Positions 41,585-51,009 of a DNA stretch of 54,441 bases are shown in pieces. How positions within the stretch are numbered: position 1 is the first letter of the stretch; every line of letters begins with the position of its first letter. This stretch comes from an uncultured Spirochaetaceae bacterium (GTDB lineage Bacteria > Spirochaetota > Spirochaetia > Sphaerochaetales > Sphaerochaetaceae), in the NCBI GenBank assembly GCA_944389275.1, contig CALXLT010000037.1:1-54441 (forward strand), given 5' to 3'. The translations under genes were made by a program, and so were the position numbers. Under the pieces are notes generated by a model. The model had not been told where the DNA came from, searched no databases, and saw nothing but the letters and a program-made list of their open reading frames with translations.

Positions 41585-43010
41585 AGTGTATGAGGCTCTT
41601 CCTGTATTCAGGATGCGGGACATACCCAACGCTTCTCTCCAGGGTATAGGAATCGGGAAGGCCCAGCTTCTTCTTCATCCTTGCCTGGAAATCCTTTGAC
41701 CTCCTGTTCACCTCATATGGGTCGCATATGCTGTACAGCTTATTCCGGCACTCGCTGATGACCCGCGCTATCTCCGGGTCGCCTGAAGCGAGAGGGAACA
41801 GGTCATGGTCCTCAGCAGGATCTGCCTCCTCATCGAAAAGCTGCGGATCCGCATCAGTATAGAACACATACTTGTACTTTCCCCACCTTATCATATACAT
41901 CCCGCCAGGCAGCCCATGGGCGTTATACTCGCTGAACGCATAGTCGCGGCGTCCGGGATCGCGGCCATCCCTCATCAGGCCATAAAGGGACTGGCCATCG
42001 CAGTCGGAAGGAGCTTCCACTCCAAGCATGCCACACATGGTAGGCAGCAGATCCGCGATCGATACGGAGTCAGATATCTTCTTCGCTGGGATATCCGGAT
42101 GATATATCATCATCGGGATATGCGCCGACTGCTCGAACATGCAGCACTTCCACCACATGCCATGGTAACCAAGCTGCTCACCGTGGTCGCTTGTATAGAT
42201 CACAGCAGTATTCTCAAGAAGGCCCTTCTCCTCCAGCTTGCCAAGGATCTCCCCTATATGGTCATCAAGCTCCTTGATAGCAGCATAGTAGCCGATGAAA
42301 GCCCTTCTCGTGATCTCCTCGTCCGCAAGCTCAGCCGCGAAGTATTTCCTGAGCGACTCAAGCGGGCCATTGAGGGATGTGAACGGAGGAAGGACGCCCG
42401 AGGGCAGCTTATCGCCGACAACAGAGGCAAAGTGATCCCAATGCTCCTGCGTCACATAGAATGGGAAATGAGGGTCCAGAAGCCCTATATTAAGCACCCA
42501 TCCATCCTCATGAGGCTCATCAAGCCACTTCAGAGCCATCTCCACAAGCTCATCATCGTGGCTTGGCTTTGTCTTTATCCCGATGCGCTGGAAACGCTTC
42601 TCCGTCCCCAGTCGACGGACATTGTCATCCCTGTAATAGCATCCAAGGTCAGGAGACTCCAAAAAGCCTGGCGACTGAAGGGAGGCAAAGCCATAATCCC
42701 CATCGGGATGGAAATGGGTCTTTCCTATATGGTGCACGGGAATACCCTTCTCCTTCAGCCATGAGGCCATCCCGTATACGCGGCCATCATATGGGGTTGA
42801 GTTGTCCCAAGTCCCTAGGTTGCAGACATATTGGCCTGTGAACCAGCTGGCCCTGGCAGGCGCGCAAACAGGACATGAGCTATATGCTGCCGTGAAGTCC
42901 TGCGCCATCGAGGCAAGGCGGTCAAGGTTCGGGGTCTCTGCGTACATGTTGCCGGCATTCGCCATCGCCTGATACGAATGCTCATCGGATATTATCGTGA
43001 CAATGTTCAT
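41583..43010 (-). CDS. Sulfatase 2 (type I, formylglycine-dependent)
   Basis: This 475-residue sulfatase has N-terminal metal-site residues in NIVTIISDEHSYQAMANAGN and the signature CAPARAS with Cys49 as the formylglycine precursor, followed by FTGQYV. HHIGKTHFHPDGDYGF and YTSDHGEQLGYHGMWWKCCM complete the active site. It is clearly different from sulfatase 1 (the blocks around the site differ), so the two probably remove sulfates from different positions. No signal peptide is seen. It lies downstream of binding protein 2, with an intercistronic hairpin between them. Confidence 0.9.
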   Translation of the reverse strand: MNIVTIISDEHSYQAMANAGNMYAETPNLDRLASMAQDFTAAYSSCPVCAPARASWFTGQYVCNLGTWDNSTPYDGRVYGMASWLKEKGIPVHHIGKTHFHPDGDYGFASLQSPGFLESPDLGCYYRDDNVRRLGTEKRFQRIGIKTKPSHDDELVEMALKWLDEPHEDGWVLNIGLLDPHFPFYVTQEHWDHFASVVGDKLPSGVLPPFTSLNGPLESLRKYFAAELADEEITRRAFIGYYAAIKELDDHIGEILGKLEEKGLLENTAVIYTSDHGEQLGYHGMWWKCCMFEQSAHIPMMIYHPDIPAKKISDSVSIADLLPTMCGMLGVEAPSDCDGQSLYGLMRDGRDPGRRDYAFSEYNAHGLPGGMYMIRWGKYKYVFYTDADPQLFDEEADPAEDHDLFPLASGDPEIARVISECRNKLYSICDPYEVNRRSKDFQARMKKKLGLPDSYTLERSVGYVPHPEYRKSLIH

Positions 43011-43024
43011 CTCATCCTCTCCAA

Positions 43025-43047
43025 GGCAGGAGGATATCCCTCCTGCC
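43025..43047 (-). promoter_or_regulatory. Hairpin after binding-protein gene 2
   Basis: GGCAGGAGG (43025-43033) and CCTCCTGCC (43039-43047) form a perfect 9-bp stem with a 5-base loop in the 45-base gap between binding protein 2 and sulfatase 2. No T-run follows. It occupies the same place as the hairpins after the other two binding-protein genes. It may stabilise the upstream message and lower expression of the sulfatase. Confidence 0.65.
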
Positions 43048-43055
43048 GGATAGCG

Positions 43056-44639
43056 CTACTTCAGGTTTGCCTGCATCGCGTCGTATGATGCCTGGATTAT
43101 ATCGATAGCTTCCTGGATGCCGCGCTTCTCAAGCTCCGCGCAGAACTCAGGATATGTGGAGTCGAAGTCCCTTGTTCCGAGGACCCATGACTGATACATC
43201 TCATCGACATATGGACGCACGTTCGATATGATCTTCTTGTACTGCGCGTCATACTCAGGCAGGATCTTCATGTTCAGCCTCTCATTGGTGTACCTGAGGC
43301 TATCCTCCGGGTACCACTCAGGATGAGACGTATAGAGCTCCGCAGCCTTCAGCGCCTCAGCAGCCATAGTCGCGATCTCGTACTCTCCATCCTGAATTCG
43401 TCCAATTCTGTGCTGTACACCATATTTCCTGAGCTCAAGGACAGGTGTCGTATCACCCTTCATGATGTTGTCGAGGAAGTACTTGTCTCCATTCTCGTCA
43501 TATGCGAATGTCTCGCCCTCTATGCCCCAGTTGATAGCTGTATTGCCTTCCGGAGTGAACCAGTAATCGAAATACCTTATGACAGCGATAGGATCCTTGC
43601 ACTGCGATGAGATACCCCAGCCAGGAGCGCTTGATCTCTGGTCATATGTCACCTGCTTGCCTGTCGGGCTGACAGGAGGCGCGATAGCGATCATCTTGAA
43701 GCCAGGGATATCAGCCTGGAGCTTATCCTCATAGGACGCAACGGACTGCTGGTCATGCGTGAACGCGCCAAGGTTCGACGCAAGGAGCACGTCACGGCTC
43801 TTTGAGCCACGTGTGAAGTACTCTGGATCCACGATGCCTTCCGCATACCACTTAGCGAATTCCTTCACCGCCGTCTCGAACTCCGGCTCAAGCGGATCAT
43901 AGACGATCTTCCCATCCTTGAGGCTGAACTCGGTTGAGCTGTTCCACATATGAAGGTATTCATCGGAGCTTCTGTCTCCGCGCCTATCAAAGAGCGGGAT
44001 CTCATCCTTGATGCCATTGCCGTTCGGATCCTCGTTCCTGAAGGCAAGAAGGACATCATGAAGCTCCTCCGTCGTCGTCGGGACTTCAAGCCCGAGCTTG
44101 TCCAGCCAGTCCTTCCTGATCCAGTAGAACGCTGAGAACTTAAGCGTCGGCGTCATCGGGATATAGTAGATATTCCCATCAAGCGAGTACGCGTCTGCCG
44201 CGAACTGAGGATACTCCTCAAGAGCTTTCTTGATGTTCGGAGCGTACTTATCGATGAGGTCATTGAGCGCAAGCATGCCGCCGCTCCTGCCGAGGCTCTC
44301 GAGCTCGCTGCCATCGACATAGCTGATGATATCCGCGAGGTTCCCGGAAGCGACCATGAGGTTGAACGCCTCCTGCTCGTTTGAGTTCGTGAGGCTTATG
44401 ACGCTCCTGAGCGAGATGTTCGTCACATCAGCGGCTTGCTGGAACACTGCCCATTCAGGATTGAACACACGGTTATCATAATTCGAGAAAATCGTGAATT
44501 CAGTAGGCTCATCCACTATAGGATAGCCTTCGAGATTCGCCTTCGTAGACTCAGCCTTCCCTTCTTCGGCTGAGCCGGAAGCCGATACCGTGCCGATCAT
44601 AGCAAGCATGATCAGCAGGACAGCAATAGCCTTCTTCAT
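43056..44639 (-). CDS. Lpl-type ABC binding protein 2
   Basis: This 527-residue periplasmic protein has a signal peptide (MKKAIAVLLIMLAMIGTVSA|SG) and the same NLEGYPI.DEPTEFTIFSNY opening, Ca-loop EDPNGNGIKDEIPLFD and C-terminal SWVLGTRDFDSTYPEFCAEL as binding protein 1. The two look like the products of a fairly recent duplication, as parts of the DNA are nearly identical. It follows the LplC permease gene by 27 bases and is the natural partner of that importer. The ligand is probably a sulfated or unsaturated uronate oligosaccharide, by context only. Confidence 0.9.
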   Translation of the reverse strand: MKKAIAVLLIMLAMIGTVSASGSAEEGKAESTKANLEGYPIVDEPTEFTIFSNYDNRVFNPEWAVFQQAADVTNISLRSVISLTNSNEQEAFNLMVASGNLADIISYVDGSELESLGRSGGMLALNDLIDKYAPNIKKALEEYPQFAADAYSLDGNIYYIPMTPTLKFSAFYWIRKDWLDKLGLEVPTTTEELHDVLLAFRNEDPNGNGIKDEIPLFDRRGDRSSDEYLHMWNSSTEFSLKDGKIVYDPLEPEFETAVKEFAKWYAEGIVDPEYFTRGSKSRDVLLASNLGAFTHDQQSVASYEDKLQADIPGFKMIAIAPPVSPTGKQVTYDQRSSAPGWGISSQCKDPIAVIRYFDYWFTPEGNTAINWGIEGETFAYDENGDKYFLDNIMKGDTTPVLELRKYGVQHRIGRIQDGEYEIATMAAEALKAAELYTSHPEWYPEDSLRYTNERLNMKILPEYDAQYKKIISNVRPYVDEMYQSWVLGTRDFDSTYPEFCAELEKRGIQEAIDIIQASYDAMQANLK

Positions 44640-44666
44640 ATTTCCCTCCTTTTGGCTGGGGGCCTC

Positions 44667-45560
44667 TTAGCCTTTGTTGGCCCCGAGCGTGATTCCTGTC
44701 TTGAAATACTTCTGTATGAATGGATAAGCGATGAGCATCGGTATGATAGCGATGATGATGACAGCGTAGATCATCGTGGTCTGGGACCATGTCGAGCTCT
44801 GGGTGAGGATCACGGACTCCTCTCCTCCTGCGAATCCATCGACGATCATCTTCTTCAGATAGACCTGAAGAGGAAGCTTCTCATCGCTTGTGATGAGGTT
44901 CATCGGCCAGAAGAACGCATTCCACCTGTTGACCGCATACATAAGCGATACAGTTGCGAGAGCCGGGGTGGAGAGCGGCAGGTAAATCTGTCCGAATATC
45001 CTCATGTTGCTCGCGCCATCCATGAACGCAGCCTCTTCCATCGAATCAGGAACCTGCTCGAAGAAGCTCTTGAGGATGATGAGGTTGTAGGCATTGATCG
45101 AGAAGCCGAGAAGTATCGAGAGCCTGCTGTCGATAAGCCCGAAATCCCTGAAGTTGAGGTATGTCGGGATGACGCCGGCATTGAACCACATCGTGAAGAC
45201 GACAAAGAGCGTGAGTCCCTTCCTCCACGCAAGCCTCTTCTTGCTCAGCGCATATGCCATCGTTGTAGTGAAGAACATATTGAACAAAAGGCCAACGAGC
45301 GTATAGAAGATCGTGTTGCCGTACGCCATGAAAAGGCCATCACGGCTGAACGCCCTCTTATAGGCATCGACTGTAAAGCCGATTATGCGGAAGAGCACAT
45401 CTCCATTGTCGACATAGTACGGACGGCTGAATGATGCGATCAGCACATAATAGATCGGATAGAGGCATACTATGGTGATGATAACGCCAAGGATATTCAT
45501 CACGATATTGAAGATCCTCTCCGACGTTCCGATGATCAGATGGTTATTCTTCTTTTTCAT
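44667..45560 (-). CDS. lplC: LplC-type ABC importer permease
   Basis: This 297-residue inner-membrane permease of the CUT1 (oligosaccharide) type has six helices. The coupling motif is EEAAFMDGASNMRIFGQIYL (about residues 184-203), and the family C-terminus GITLGANKG is present. It resembles Bacillus LplC/YtcP, which work with LplB and a shared ATPase. It is encoded 10 bases after LplB and before binding protein 2. No ATPase gene is present in the cluster, so it must use a shared MsmK/UgpC-like ATPase from elsewhere. Confidence 0.9.
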   Translation of the reverse strand: MKKKNNHLIIGTSERIFNIVMNILGVIITIVCLYPIYYVLIASFSRPYYVDNGDVLFRIIGFTVDAYKRAFSRDGLFMAYGNTIFYTLVGLLFNMFFTTTMAYALSKKRLAWRKGLTLFVVFTMWFNAGVIPTYLNFRDFGLIDSRLSILLGFSINAYNLIILKSFFEQVPDSMEEAAFMDGASNMRIFGQIYLPLSTPALATVSLMYAVNRWNAFFWPMNLITSDEKLPLQVYLKKMIVDGFAGGEESVILTQSSTWSQTTMIYAVIIIAIIPMLIAYPFIQKYFKTGITLGANKG

Positions 45561-45570
45561 GCGTTCCTCC

Positions 45571-46506
45571 TCACCAAAGCGAATTCTCGGTCACGCGGCG
45601 GCTCAGGATATTTGCCCCGACGACCATGATAAGTGCGATCACGGCCTCGAATATTCCAGCAGCCGTTGCCATGCCGAAGTTTCCGTTCTCCATTCCTATC
45701 CTGTAGGAATATGTCGAGATGACATCAGCCACTGGGTATGTCGAAGGCTGATAGAGAAGGATGATGGCCTCATAGCCGACCTTGACCATCTTTCCTACCT
45801 TGAGGATGAACATCGTCACGACAGTCGGAAGGATGCCAGGCACTGTTATATGAAGGATCCTCTTCCACTTGCCTGCACCATCGACAATGGCAGCCTCATA
45901 AAGCTGGGTGTCGATGCCCATGAGCGCGGCGATATAGACAATCGCATCGAATCCGGCATTCTGCCAGAGCGTCATGATCGTATATATAGGGCGGAAGTAC
46001 TCAGGCTTGACCATGAAGTATATAGGATCGAGACCGATCTGCTTCCTTATGATATTGAAGATACCCGTACTCGGGGAAAGGAAGTTGATGACGATCGAGC
46101 ACACGACAACAGTCGAGATGAAGTGCGGCAGGAACGTCGCGGTCTGCGTCATCTTGCTCACGAGCTTGTTCTTCATCTCCGTCACGGCTATGGCAAGCAC
46201 GATAGGGATAGGAAAGCAGATAGCCATCTGCCAGAGCGCGAGCATTACCGTGTTCTTCACGGTCCTGAGGAAATCAGGGCCTGTAACATATTCCTTGAAA
46301 TTGTCCATCCCAACGAATGTGGAACCGGCAAGGCCACGGAAGATATTATAGTCATAGAAAGCCGTCACAAGGCCAAGCATAGGCTTATATGCAAAGGCCA
46401 GGAACCAAAGCAGACCGGGCAGCAGAAGGAGATAAAGATCCCAGTCGCGTCTGAACCTGGTACCAAGCGATCTCTTAGCGGTACCATCAAGTTCTCGATT
46501 TCTCAT
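45571..46506 (-). CDS. lplB: LplB-type ABC importer permease
   Basis: This 311-residue permease has helices starting near residue 22 (DLYLLLLPGLLWFLAFAYKP). The coupling motif is YEAAIVDGAGKWKRILHITV (about 215-234) and the C-terminal TENSLW is typical of LplB/YteP proteins. It pairs with the LplC downstream. The gap upstream (46507-46631), between this gene and the AraC-type regulator gene, has repeated AAATGCC motifs and is the likeliest place for a regulated promoter of the sulfatase-binding protein genes. Confidence 0.9.
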   Translation of the reverse strand: MRNRELDGTAKRSLGTRFRRDWDLYLLLLPGLLWFLAFAYKPMLGLVTAFYDYNIFRGLAGSTFVGMDNFKEYVTGPDFLRTVKNTVMLALWQMAICFPIPIVLAIAVTEMKNKLVSKMTQTATFLPHFISTVVVCSIVINFLSPSTGIFNIIRKQIGLDPIYFMVKPEYFRPIYTIMTLWQNAGFDAIVYIAALMGIDTQLYEAAIVDGAGKWKRILHITVPGILPTVVTMFILKVGKMVKVGYEAIILLYQPSTYPVADVISTYSYRIGMENGNFGMATAAGIFEAVIALIMVVGANILSRRVTENSLW

Positions 46507-46539
46507 CGTTGCCTCCCTTATTGAGAAAACTCTCCGATG

Positions 46540-46573
46540 GAAATGCCGAGATGTAAATCATCAAAATGCCATC
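46540..46573. promoter_or_regulatory. Paired AAATGCC motifs upstream of lplB
   Basis: GAAATGCC (46540-46547) and CAAAATGCCATC (46562-46573) are direct repeats about 22-23 bases apart, two helical turns, which is the usual spacing of AraC-family half-sites. They lie 35-65 bases upstream of the lplB start and downstream of the regulator gene. The second copy is part of a 17-base element shared, with one change, with the gap before binding protein 1. Plausible operator; not proven. Confidence 0.35.
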
Positions 46574-46631
46574 TCATACCCAATATCCCAGCAAAATGAT
46601 GTACATATGGGACTTGTGTACCCATAATGCC

Positions 46632-48785
46632 TCATTCGCCGGCACGTTCTGCATATGCCTTGGGAGTCATGCCTGTATATTTGCTGAAGACACGTATGAA
46701 GCTGTTGGGACTGTTGAAGCCTACCATCCTCGCAAGGTCCTGGATCTTTATGCAGGGATCCTCCCGCAGCATCCTCTTGGACTCCTCGGTCCTATAGAGG
46801 TTGAGGTAATTCCTGAATGTGTCGTTGCTCAGGCGGGAGAAGAGCATCCCGCAGTACTTCGGGCTTATGTTGAAGGCATCCGCGAGGTCCTGAAGACCTA
46901 TATCCCTCATGTAGTTCTCATGGATGAATCTCTTCATCTGGGAAAGCATCCTCGCATCTGACTCATCCGCGCTGCTGGCAACGGCCGCGACTGTCTTTGA
47001 AAGTATATCGCGTATACGCCTGATGATCTCATCAGCAGGCATATCCTGATAAAAAGCCCCGTAATCGATGTCCTCCCCTATCAGATCCACAGGCCGCGTC
47101 CTCAGATCAGAGAAAAGCCTTGATATCATCGCAGCAAGGCAGAGGCAGAAATTGAGCCTTGTCTCTCCAGAGATATCAGCATCCATGTTCCTGGAGACGA
47201 TGGTATCGAAGAGACGGAGGCTTTCGGGGTTGCCGGATGTCACCATATTGATCAGCACGGCCTCCTCATCGGCAGAGAAGCTGTATCCATCATCCGGAGC
47301 AGCGGCATCATCGGCCATTATTATCTGCTGCGTCTGCCTGCTTGGAATGATGCAGAGAAGCTCCTGGCACTGCTTATAGGCCTTATGCAGGTTATTCTTG
47401 CCCCGCACAAGGCTGCTCAGGACCACGGACGCCTCTGCATCTTCCGGTATGCTATGGACTATGTCCAGCAGCTTAGAGCGCGCATCAGCCATATCACCGG
47501 CTCGCAGGATGACAGCAAAGCGATCGAAGCCGAACGGTACATAGTGAAGCCATTCGCATTCCTTTATCTGGAGTATGAGCTGGAATGACACGAGGTTGCC
47601 TGAACCTTCTCCTGGATCGCGGAACTTGATAACCGATACTGCATACTCAAGGCTATCATCCTCTCCATTCCCCGAAGCTCCCTCAAGAAGGCTTCGGTAC
47701 GCCCTTATCGTCGCATAGTGAAGAGCTTCCTTGTTGGCCTTGTCCAGCCTATCGGCAAGCTGCAGCAGCATCTCATTGCGTTCCTTGATCAATGCAAGCT
47801 CATCGGTGTCCCTGTCTATCACCAGATCATCGCTATCTGAGGACAGGGCCTCGAAGAGCGGACGATAAAGCTTGCCAGCCTGCCGGAATACAAGAAGGTA
47901 CAGCAGTGTGCCATAGCCTATTATCAGGACTATCCAGCAGGCTATGAAGAACAGCACGAGATTATCAGCCTGGAAATACGAGACATACTGCAGGAGCATG
48001 TTCGGCATGTATGAGCTGTAAGCTTCCTCCTCACCAGCTGCTATAGCCTTGGCGATCTCCTCTGACTCAGCTCCGAGCCTGAACGGGATCACGGTGCCAT
48101 CCGCGCGCATTATATAGGGATACTGGTTCTCCGCGATATCAAAGAAGCGGGACAGATAAAGCCTCGTGAGCATTATAGAATTGCCTTCTCCCGATACATA
48201 TGGATACGCGATATAGAGATCCTGGATGATCCCTTCATCGGAGTATACAGGGAAGAGCCCGACGCCTGTGCTCCCTGTCCGGAGCATCTCCCGTATCCCT
48301 TCCTCACTCTCCTTAGGCAGATTCGCGTATTCCCTGAAGTAGTAGTCAATCGTGCAGGTCCCCGTCGGCGTTATGACCATGCCTCCCAGCGCATTGCCGA
48401 TCAGGACAGGCATGTATGAGACTCCTCCCATCCTCGAAGAGGAGGAGCTTAGCCAGCGATAGAGCCTGGATGTGTTGTAATAGCGCCAATTCATCTCCGT
48501 GCTGTCATCCATCCAGGAATCAAGCACGTATGTATCGACAGAGGCCACGGTCTGCTCTATATACTGCACCGAGACATTCAGCAGGTTGCTCTGGCTGTTG
48601 TATAGAACCTCGTTTGACCGATCCTCGAGGCCGGAGAACTGTATCTGGACAATGGAGAATATAGCAAGCGATATCACGGCGAAGATCGATGATGATATCA
48701 GAAGGCTCCTGAGCAGGCGCCGGTAATACACCCCGCTTGATTCCAGAAGACCGATCCTGGCGCTCTTCCTTGATGGCTGATCCAT
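46632..48785 (-). CDS. Membrane-anchored AraC-type regulator 1
   Basis: This protein of about 717 residues has a membrane helix near residues 25-45, an extracytoplasmic sensor domain of about 230 residues, and a second helix (LVLFFIACWIVLIIGYGTLLYL). A cytoplasmic region follows, then a C-terminal AraC-type double helix-turn-helix (IGLQDLADAFNISPKYCGML, IQDLARMVGFNSPNSFIRVF). This is the one-protein sensor layout seen next to Lpl-type importers in Firmicutes and spirochaetes: binding outside the cell controls transcription inside. The ATG at 48785 with AGGAAAG upstream is chosen over an in-frame ATG at 48845 that lies inside the previous gene. Confidence 0.85.
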   Translation of the reverse strand: MDQPSRKSARIGLLESSGVYYRRLLRSLLISSSIFAVISLAIFSIVQIQFSGLEDRSNEVLYNSQSNLLNVSVQYIEQTVASVDTYVLDSWMDDSTEMNWRYYNTSRLYRWLSSSSSRMGGVSYMPVLIGNALGGMVITPTGTCTIDYYFREYANLPKESEEGIREMLRTGSTGVGLFPVYSDEGIIQDLYIAYPYVSGEGNSIMLTRLYLSRFFDIAENQYPYIMRADGTVIPFRLGAESEEIAKAIAAGEEEAYSSYMPNMLLQYVSYFQADNLVLFFIACWIVLIIGYGTLLYLLVFRQAGKLYRPLFEALSSDSDDLVIDRDTDELALIKERNEMLLQLADRLDKANKEALHYATIRAYRSLLEGASGNGEDDSLEYAVSVIKFRDPGEGSGNLVSFQLILQIKECEWLHYVPFGFDRFAVILRAGDMADARSKLLDIVHSIPEDAEASVVLSSLVRGKNNLHKAYKQCQELLCIIPSRQTQQIIMADDAAAPDDGYSFSADEEAVLINMVTSGNPESLRLFDTIVSRNMDADISGETRLNFCLCLAAMISRLFSDLRTRPVDLIGEDIDYGAFYQDMPADEIIRRIRDILSKTVAAVASSADESDARMLSQMKRFIHENYMRDIGLQDLADAFNISPKYCGMLFSRLSNDTFRNYLNLYRTEESKRMLREDPCIKIQDLARMVGFNSPNSFIRVFSKYTGMTPKAYAERAGE

Positions 48786-48789
48786 CTTC

Positions 48790-51003
48790 TTATCTTTCCT
48801 CTGCATCAAGCACCGTTTTCCTATATTGGTAAGGCGTCGTGCCATAGTTCTCCTTGAATATCCTTATGAAGTACTGCGGTGACCTATACCCTAGCCTCTT
48901 TGCGATATCCTGTACAGCCATACCCCCTCTGAGGAATTCTATGGCCTTCAGGAGCTTCCTATCCTTTATATAGTCAATGTAGTTCTTGCCCATTATCTTC
49001 GTGAACGTACGGCTCAGCTCATACGGCTTCATGCCAAGCCTGTCCGCGATAAGGGATAGGGAGATATCATTCTCTATCTCCTTGCTGATGATGAGCTCGA
49101 TCTGCTGCCTGATATCAGAATCAACATTCTCATCGCGTTCCCTTATGCTGCGGTATATCGTGTCGATTACCTGGTGCATCCATTCCCGATATGAGTCAAT
49201 GCTATCTATCTGCTTAGCGTATTCCCTTATATCATAGCCAAATACGATCCATGTATCGAGCTGGCTACGAAGCATGTAGCCATAGGCTGCGACCGCTATG
49301 TCAGAAAGCACTGAAATACAGTACTGGATGGTGAATCCACCGTCCCTGAGATCCTCAAGCAATGGGGAGAGATGCGCCATGAAAGACTCAGGCTGCTGGC
49401 TGTTCAGGTCCTTCTCAAGCTGCTCGACAGCCCTTGAATGGCTTCCGCTGCTCTTCCTTCCATCTATGCCAAGGCCATCATAGGAGAGGACCTGGGCCTG
49501 CAGGAGGAACCTGTAGCGGGCCACTTCCTGGGCAGAAAGGAAGCTTTCGTGGAAGCCGTTGCCGGCAAGGGGCAGGAGCTTCCCCTCATCCACATATAGG
49601 TCTCCTGCAAGGACTATGATCTTCCTCGTTATCTCATCCAGTAGGTGCTTCTCCTCATCCACGACAGCGAGCACCACCGTGTTCTTCGGGCTTATGAAGG
49701 TGCATAGCACGCCAACGCTTCCTTCCTCGTTCTCCGCCTTGAACTGCTCGCTCAGCATATTGGCCATCAGATCCCCTTCCCTGCCTTCCGCCTCTATGAT
49801 GAAGCACCGCACGTACCAGCCAGGGAAATGGCCATAGACCTGCGGGTAGGCTTTCTCTCCATCCTTGCTCAGGACAAGCCCCCTCACGATGTTTATCATG
49901 CGAAGCTCCTTCGCGGACTGCGCAGTATGGTGCAGATTCATTATCTGTGCCGCCATTGACGAGAGGGAGGCGTCAACCCCCTCTCCTGATACCGGTATTC
50001 CAGCATCTTCCGAAAAGCGGCGTATATTGCGCTTATAGAGGCAATAGTTGAAATAGGAAAGGGAGCTGAGCACAAGTATATTGAGGAATATGGAGACAAC
50101 GAAAAGGGCCAGAAGCTGCCTATCCTGCTCCATTCCAAGCTGCCTGAACAAGCTGTAGTTTATGAAATAGGTATAGCGAAGCCCGGTCTCAGGGAACGCG
50201 TAAGAGAACACCACGCGGTCCTCGCCGCTGATGTTCATCTTCTCCTCGATATCATTGGCAATCGAAGGCATATCGGAGAGAAGATCCCCATCGCGGCCAG
50301 GATAGATCAGGCGCCCATCTGGGGCGAATATCATCAGCGTATGGATCGCATCCTCGGAGATGAAGACGGAAGCGACACGCGGGTTTATATGAAGCGCGGC
50401 ATATATCGATCCGCTTCCTGAATTGATCCTGCGGACATAAGTCATCACAGGCTCCTGCGTCGGATAGGAATTCACCCCCATCGGGATGAGGCATGACTGA
50501 TCCGCACTGTCGATCATCCCAAGCCAAGGGCAGAACTCCAGGAGCTTATCCTCGTCAGCCTCATGGACGTTGCCGAAACCGGTCACGACCGTTCCCGTCC
50601 CCTCATAGTAGATATCCATGCTGTAGAGATAAGGATAATTCCCCTGGATCATGAAAAGCACGTCCGTAAGCGCCTTGATGCTCTCAGGATCCCCGATGAT
50701 GCTTTCCTTCTGAGCCTTCAGCATCGCCTCATTCTGCGGTACCGCCGCGAAATAGAAATCTGGGATCCTCATGTATGAGAGGAACTGGTTCTCGATGTTA
50801 TTGAAAGCCATGCGCGTGATATTCCTCTCATATGAGATGAAGTTCTCCTCATATGATTTCTGGCTTTCTATATAGAAGACCCGGTAATTGAATAGCGAAA
50901 GAAGGATGATCGCAACAAGATCGACCAACAGCAGGCCTGCGAGAAAGGGGAATCTTATCCTTCCCCTCCAAGAACTTCTGCTATCATCCTTCCTTCCATG
51001 CAT
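48790..51003 (-). CDS. Membrane-anchored AraC-type regulator 2
   Basis: This 737-residue protein has the same plan as regulator 1: a first membrane helix at about residues 18-40 (FLAGLLLVDLVAIILLSLFN), an extracytoplasmic sensor, a second helix (LLALFVVSIFLNILVLSSLS), and a C-terminal AraC-type DNA-binding domain (ISLSLIADRLGMKPYELSRT, VQDIAKRLGYRSPQYFIRIF). Outside the DNA-binding part the two are very different, so they should sense different ligands or bind different operators. It lies between the second importer and regulator 1, only 4 bases ahead of the latter. Confidence 0.85.
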   Translation of the reverse strand: MHGRKDDSRSSWRGRIRFPFLAGLLLVDLVAIILLSLFNYRVFYIESQKSYEENFISYERNITRMAFNNIENQFLSYMRIPDFYFAAVPQNEAMLKAQKESIIGDPESIKALTDVLFMIQGNYPYLYSMDIYYEGTGTVVTGFGNVHEADEDKLLEFCPWLGMIDSADQSCLIPMGVNSYPTQEPVMTYVRRINSGSGSIYAALHINPRVASVFISEDAIHTLMIFAPDGRLIYPGRDGDLLSDMPSIANDIEEKMNISGEDRVVFSYAFPETGLRYTYFINYSLFRQLGMEQDRQLLALFVVSIFLNILVLSSLSYFNYCLYKRNIRRFSEDAGIPVSGEGVDASLSSMAAQIMNLHHTAQSAKELRMINIVRGLVLSKDGEKAYPQVYGHFPGWYVRCFIIEAEGREGDLMANMLSEQFKAENEEGSVGVLCTFISPKNTVVLAVVDEEKHLLDEITRKIIVLAGDLYVDEGKLLPLAGNGFHESFLSAQEVARYRFLLQAQVLSYDGLGIDGRKSSGSHSRAVEQLEKDLNSQQPESFMAHLSPLLEDLRDGGFTIQYCISVLSDIAVAAYGYMLRSQLDTWIVFGYDIREYAKQIDSIDSYREWMHQVIDTIYRSIRERDENVDSDIRQQIELIISKEIENDISLSLIADRLGMKPYELSRTFTKIMGKNYIDYIKDRKLLKAIEFLRGGMAVQDIAKRLGYRSPQYFIRIFKENYGTTPYQYRKTVLDAEER

Positions 51004-51009
51004 CCAAGA

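Noticed and set aside
45472..46524. 350-codon plus-strand ORF opposite lplB and lplC
   Set aside because: The composition is rich in His, Arg and Asp, with no domain, and the minus-strand frames are clear permeases. It is an antisense artefact.
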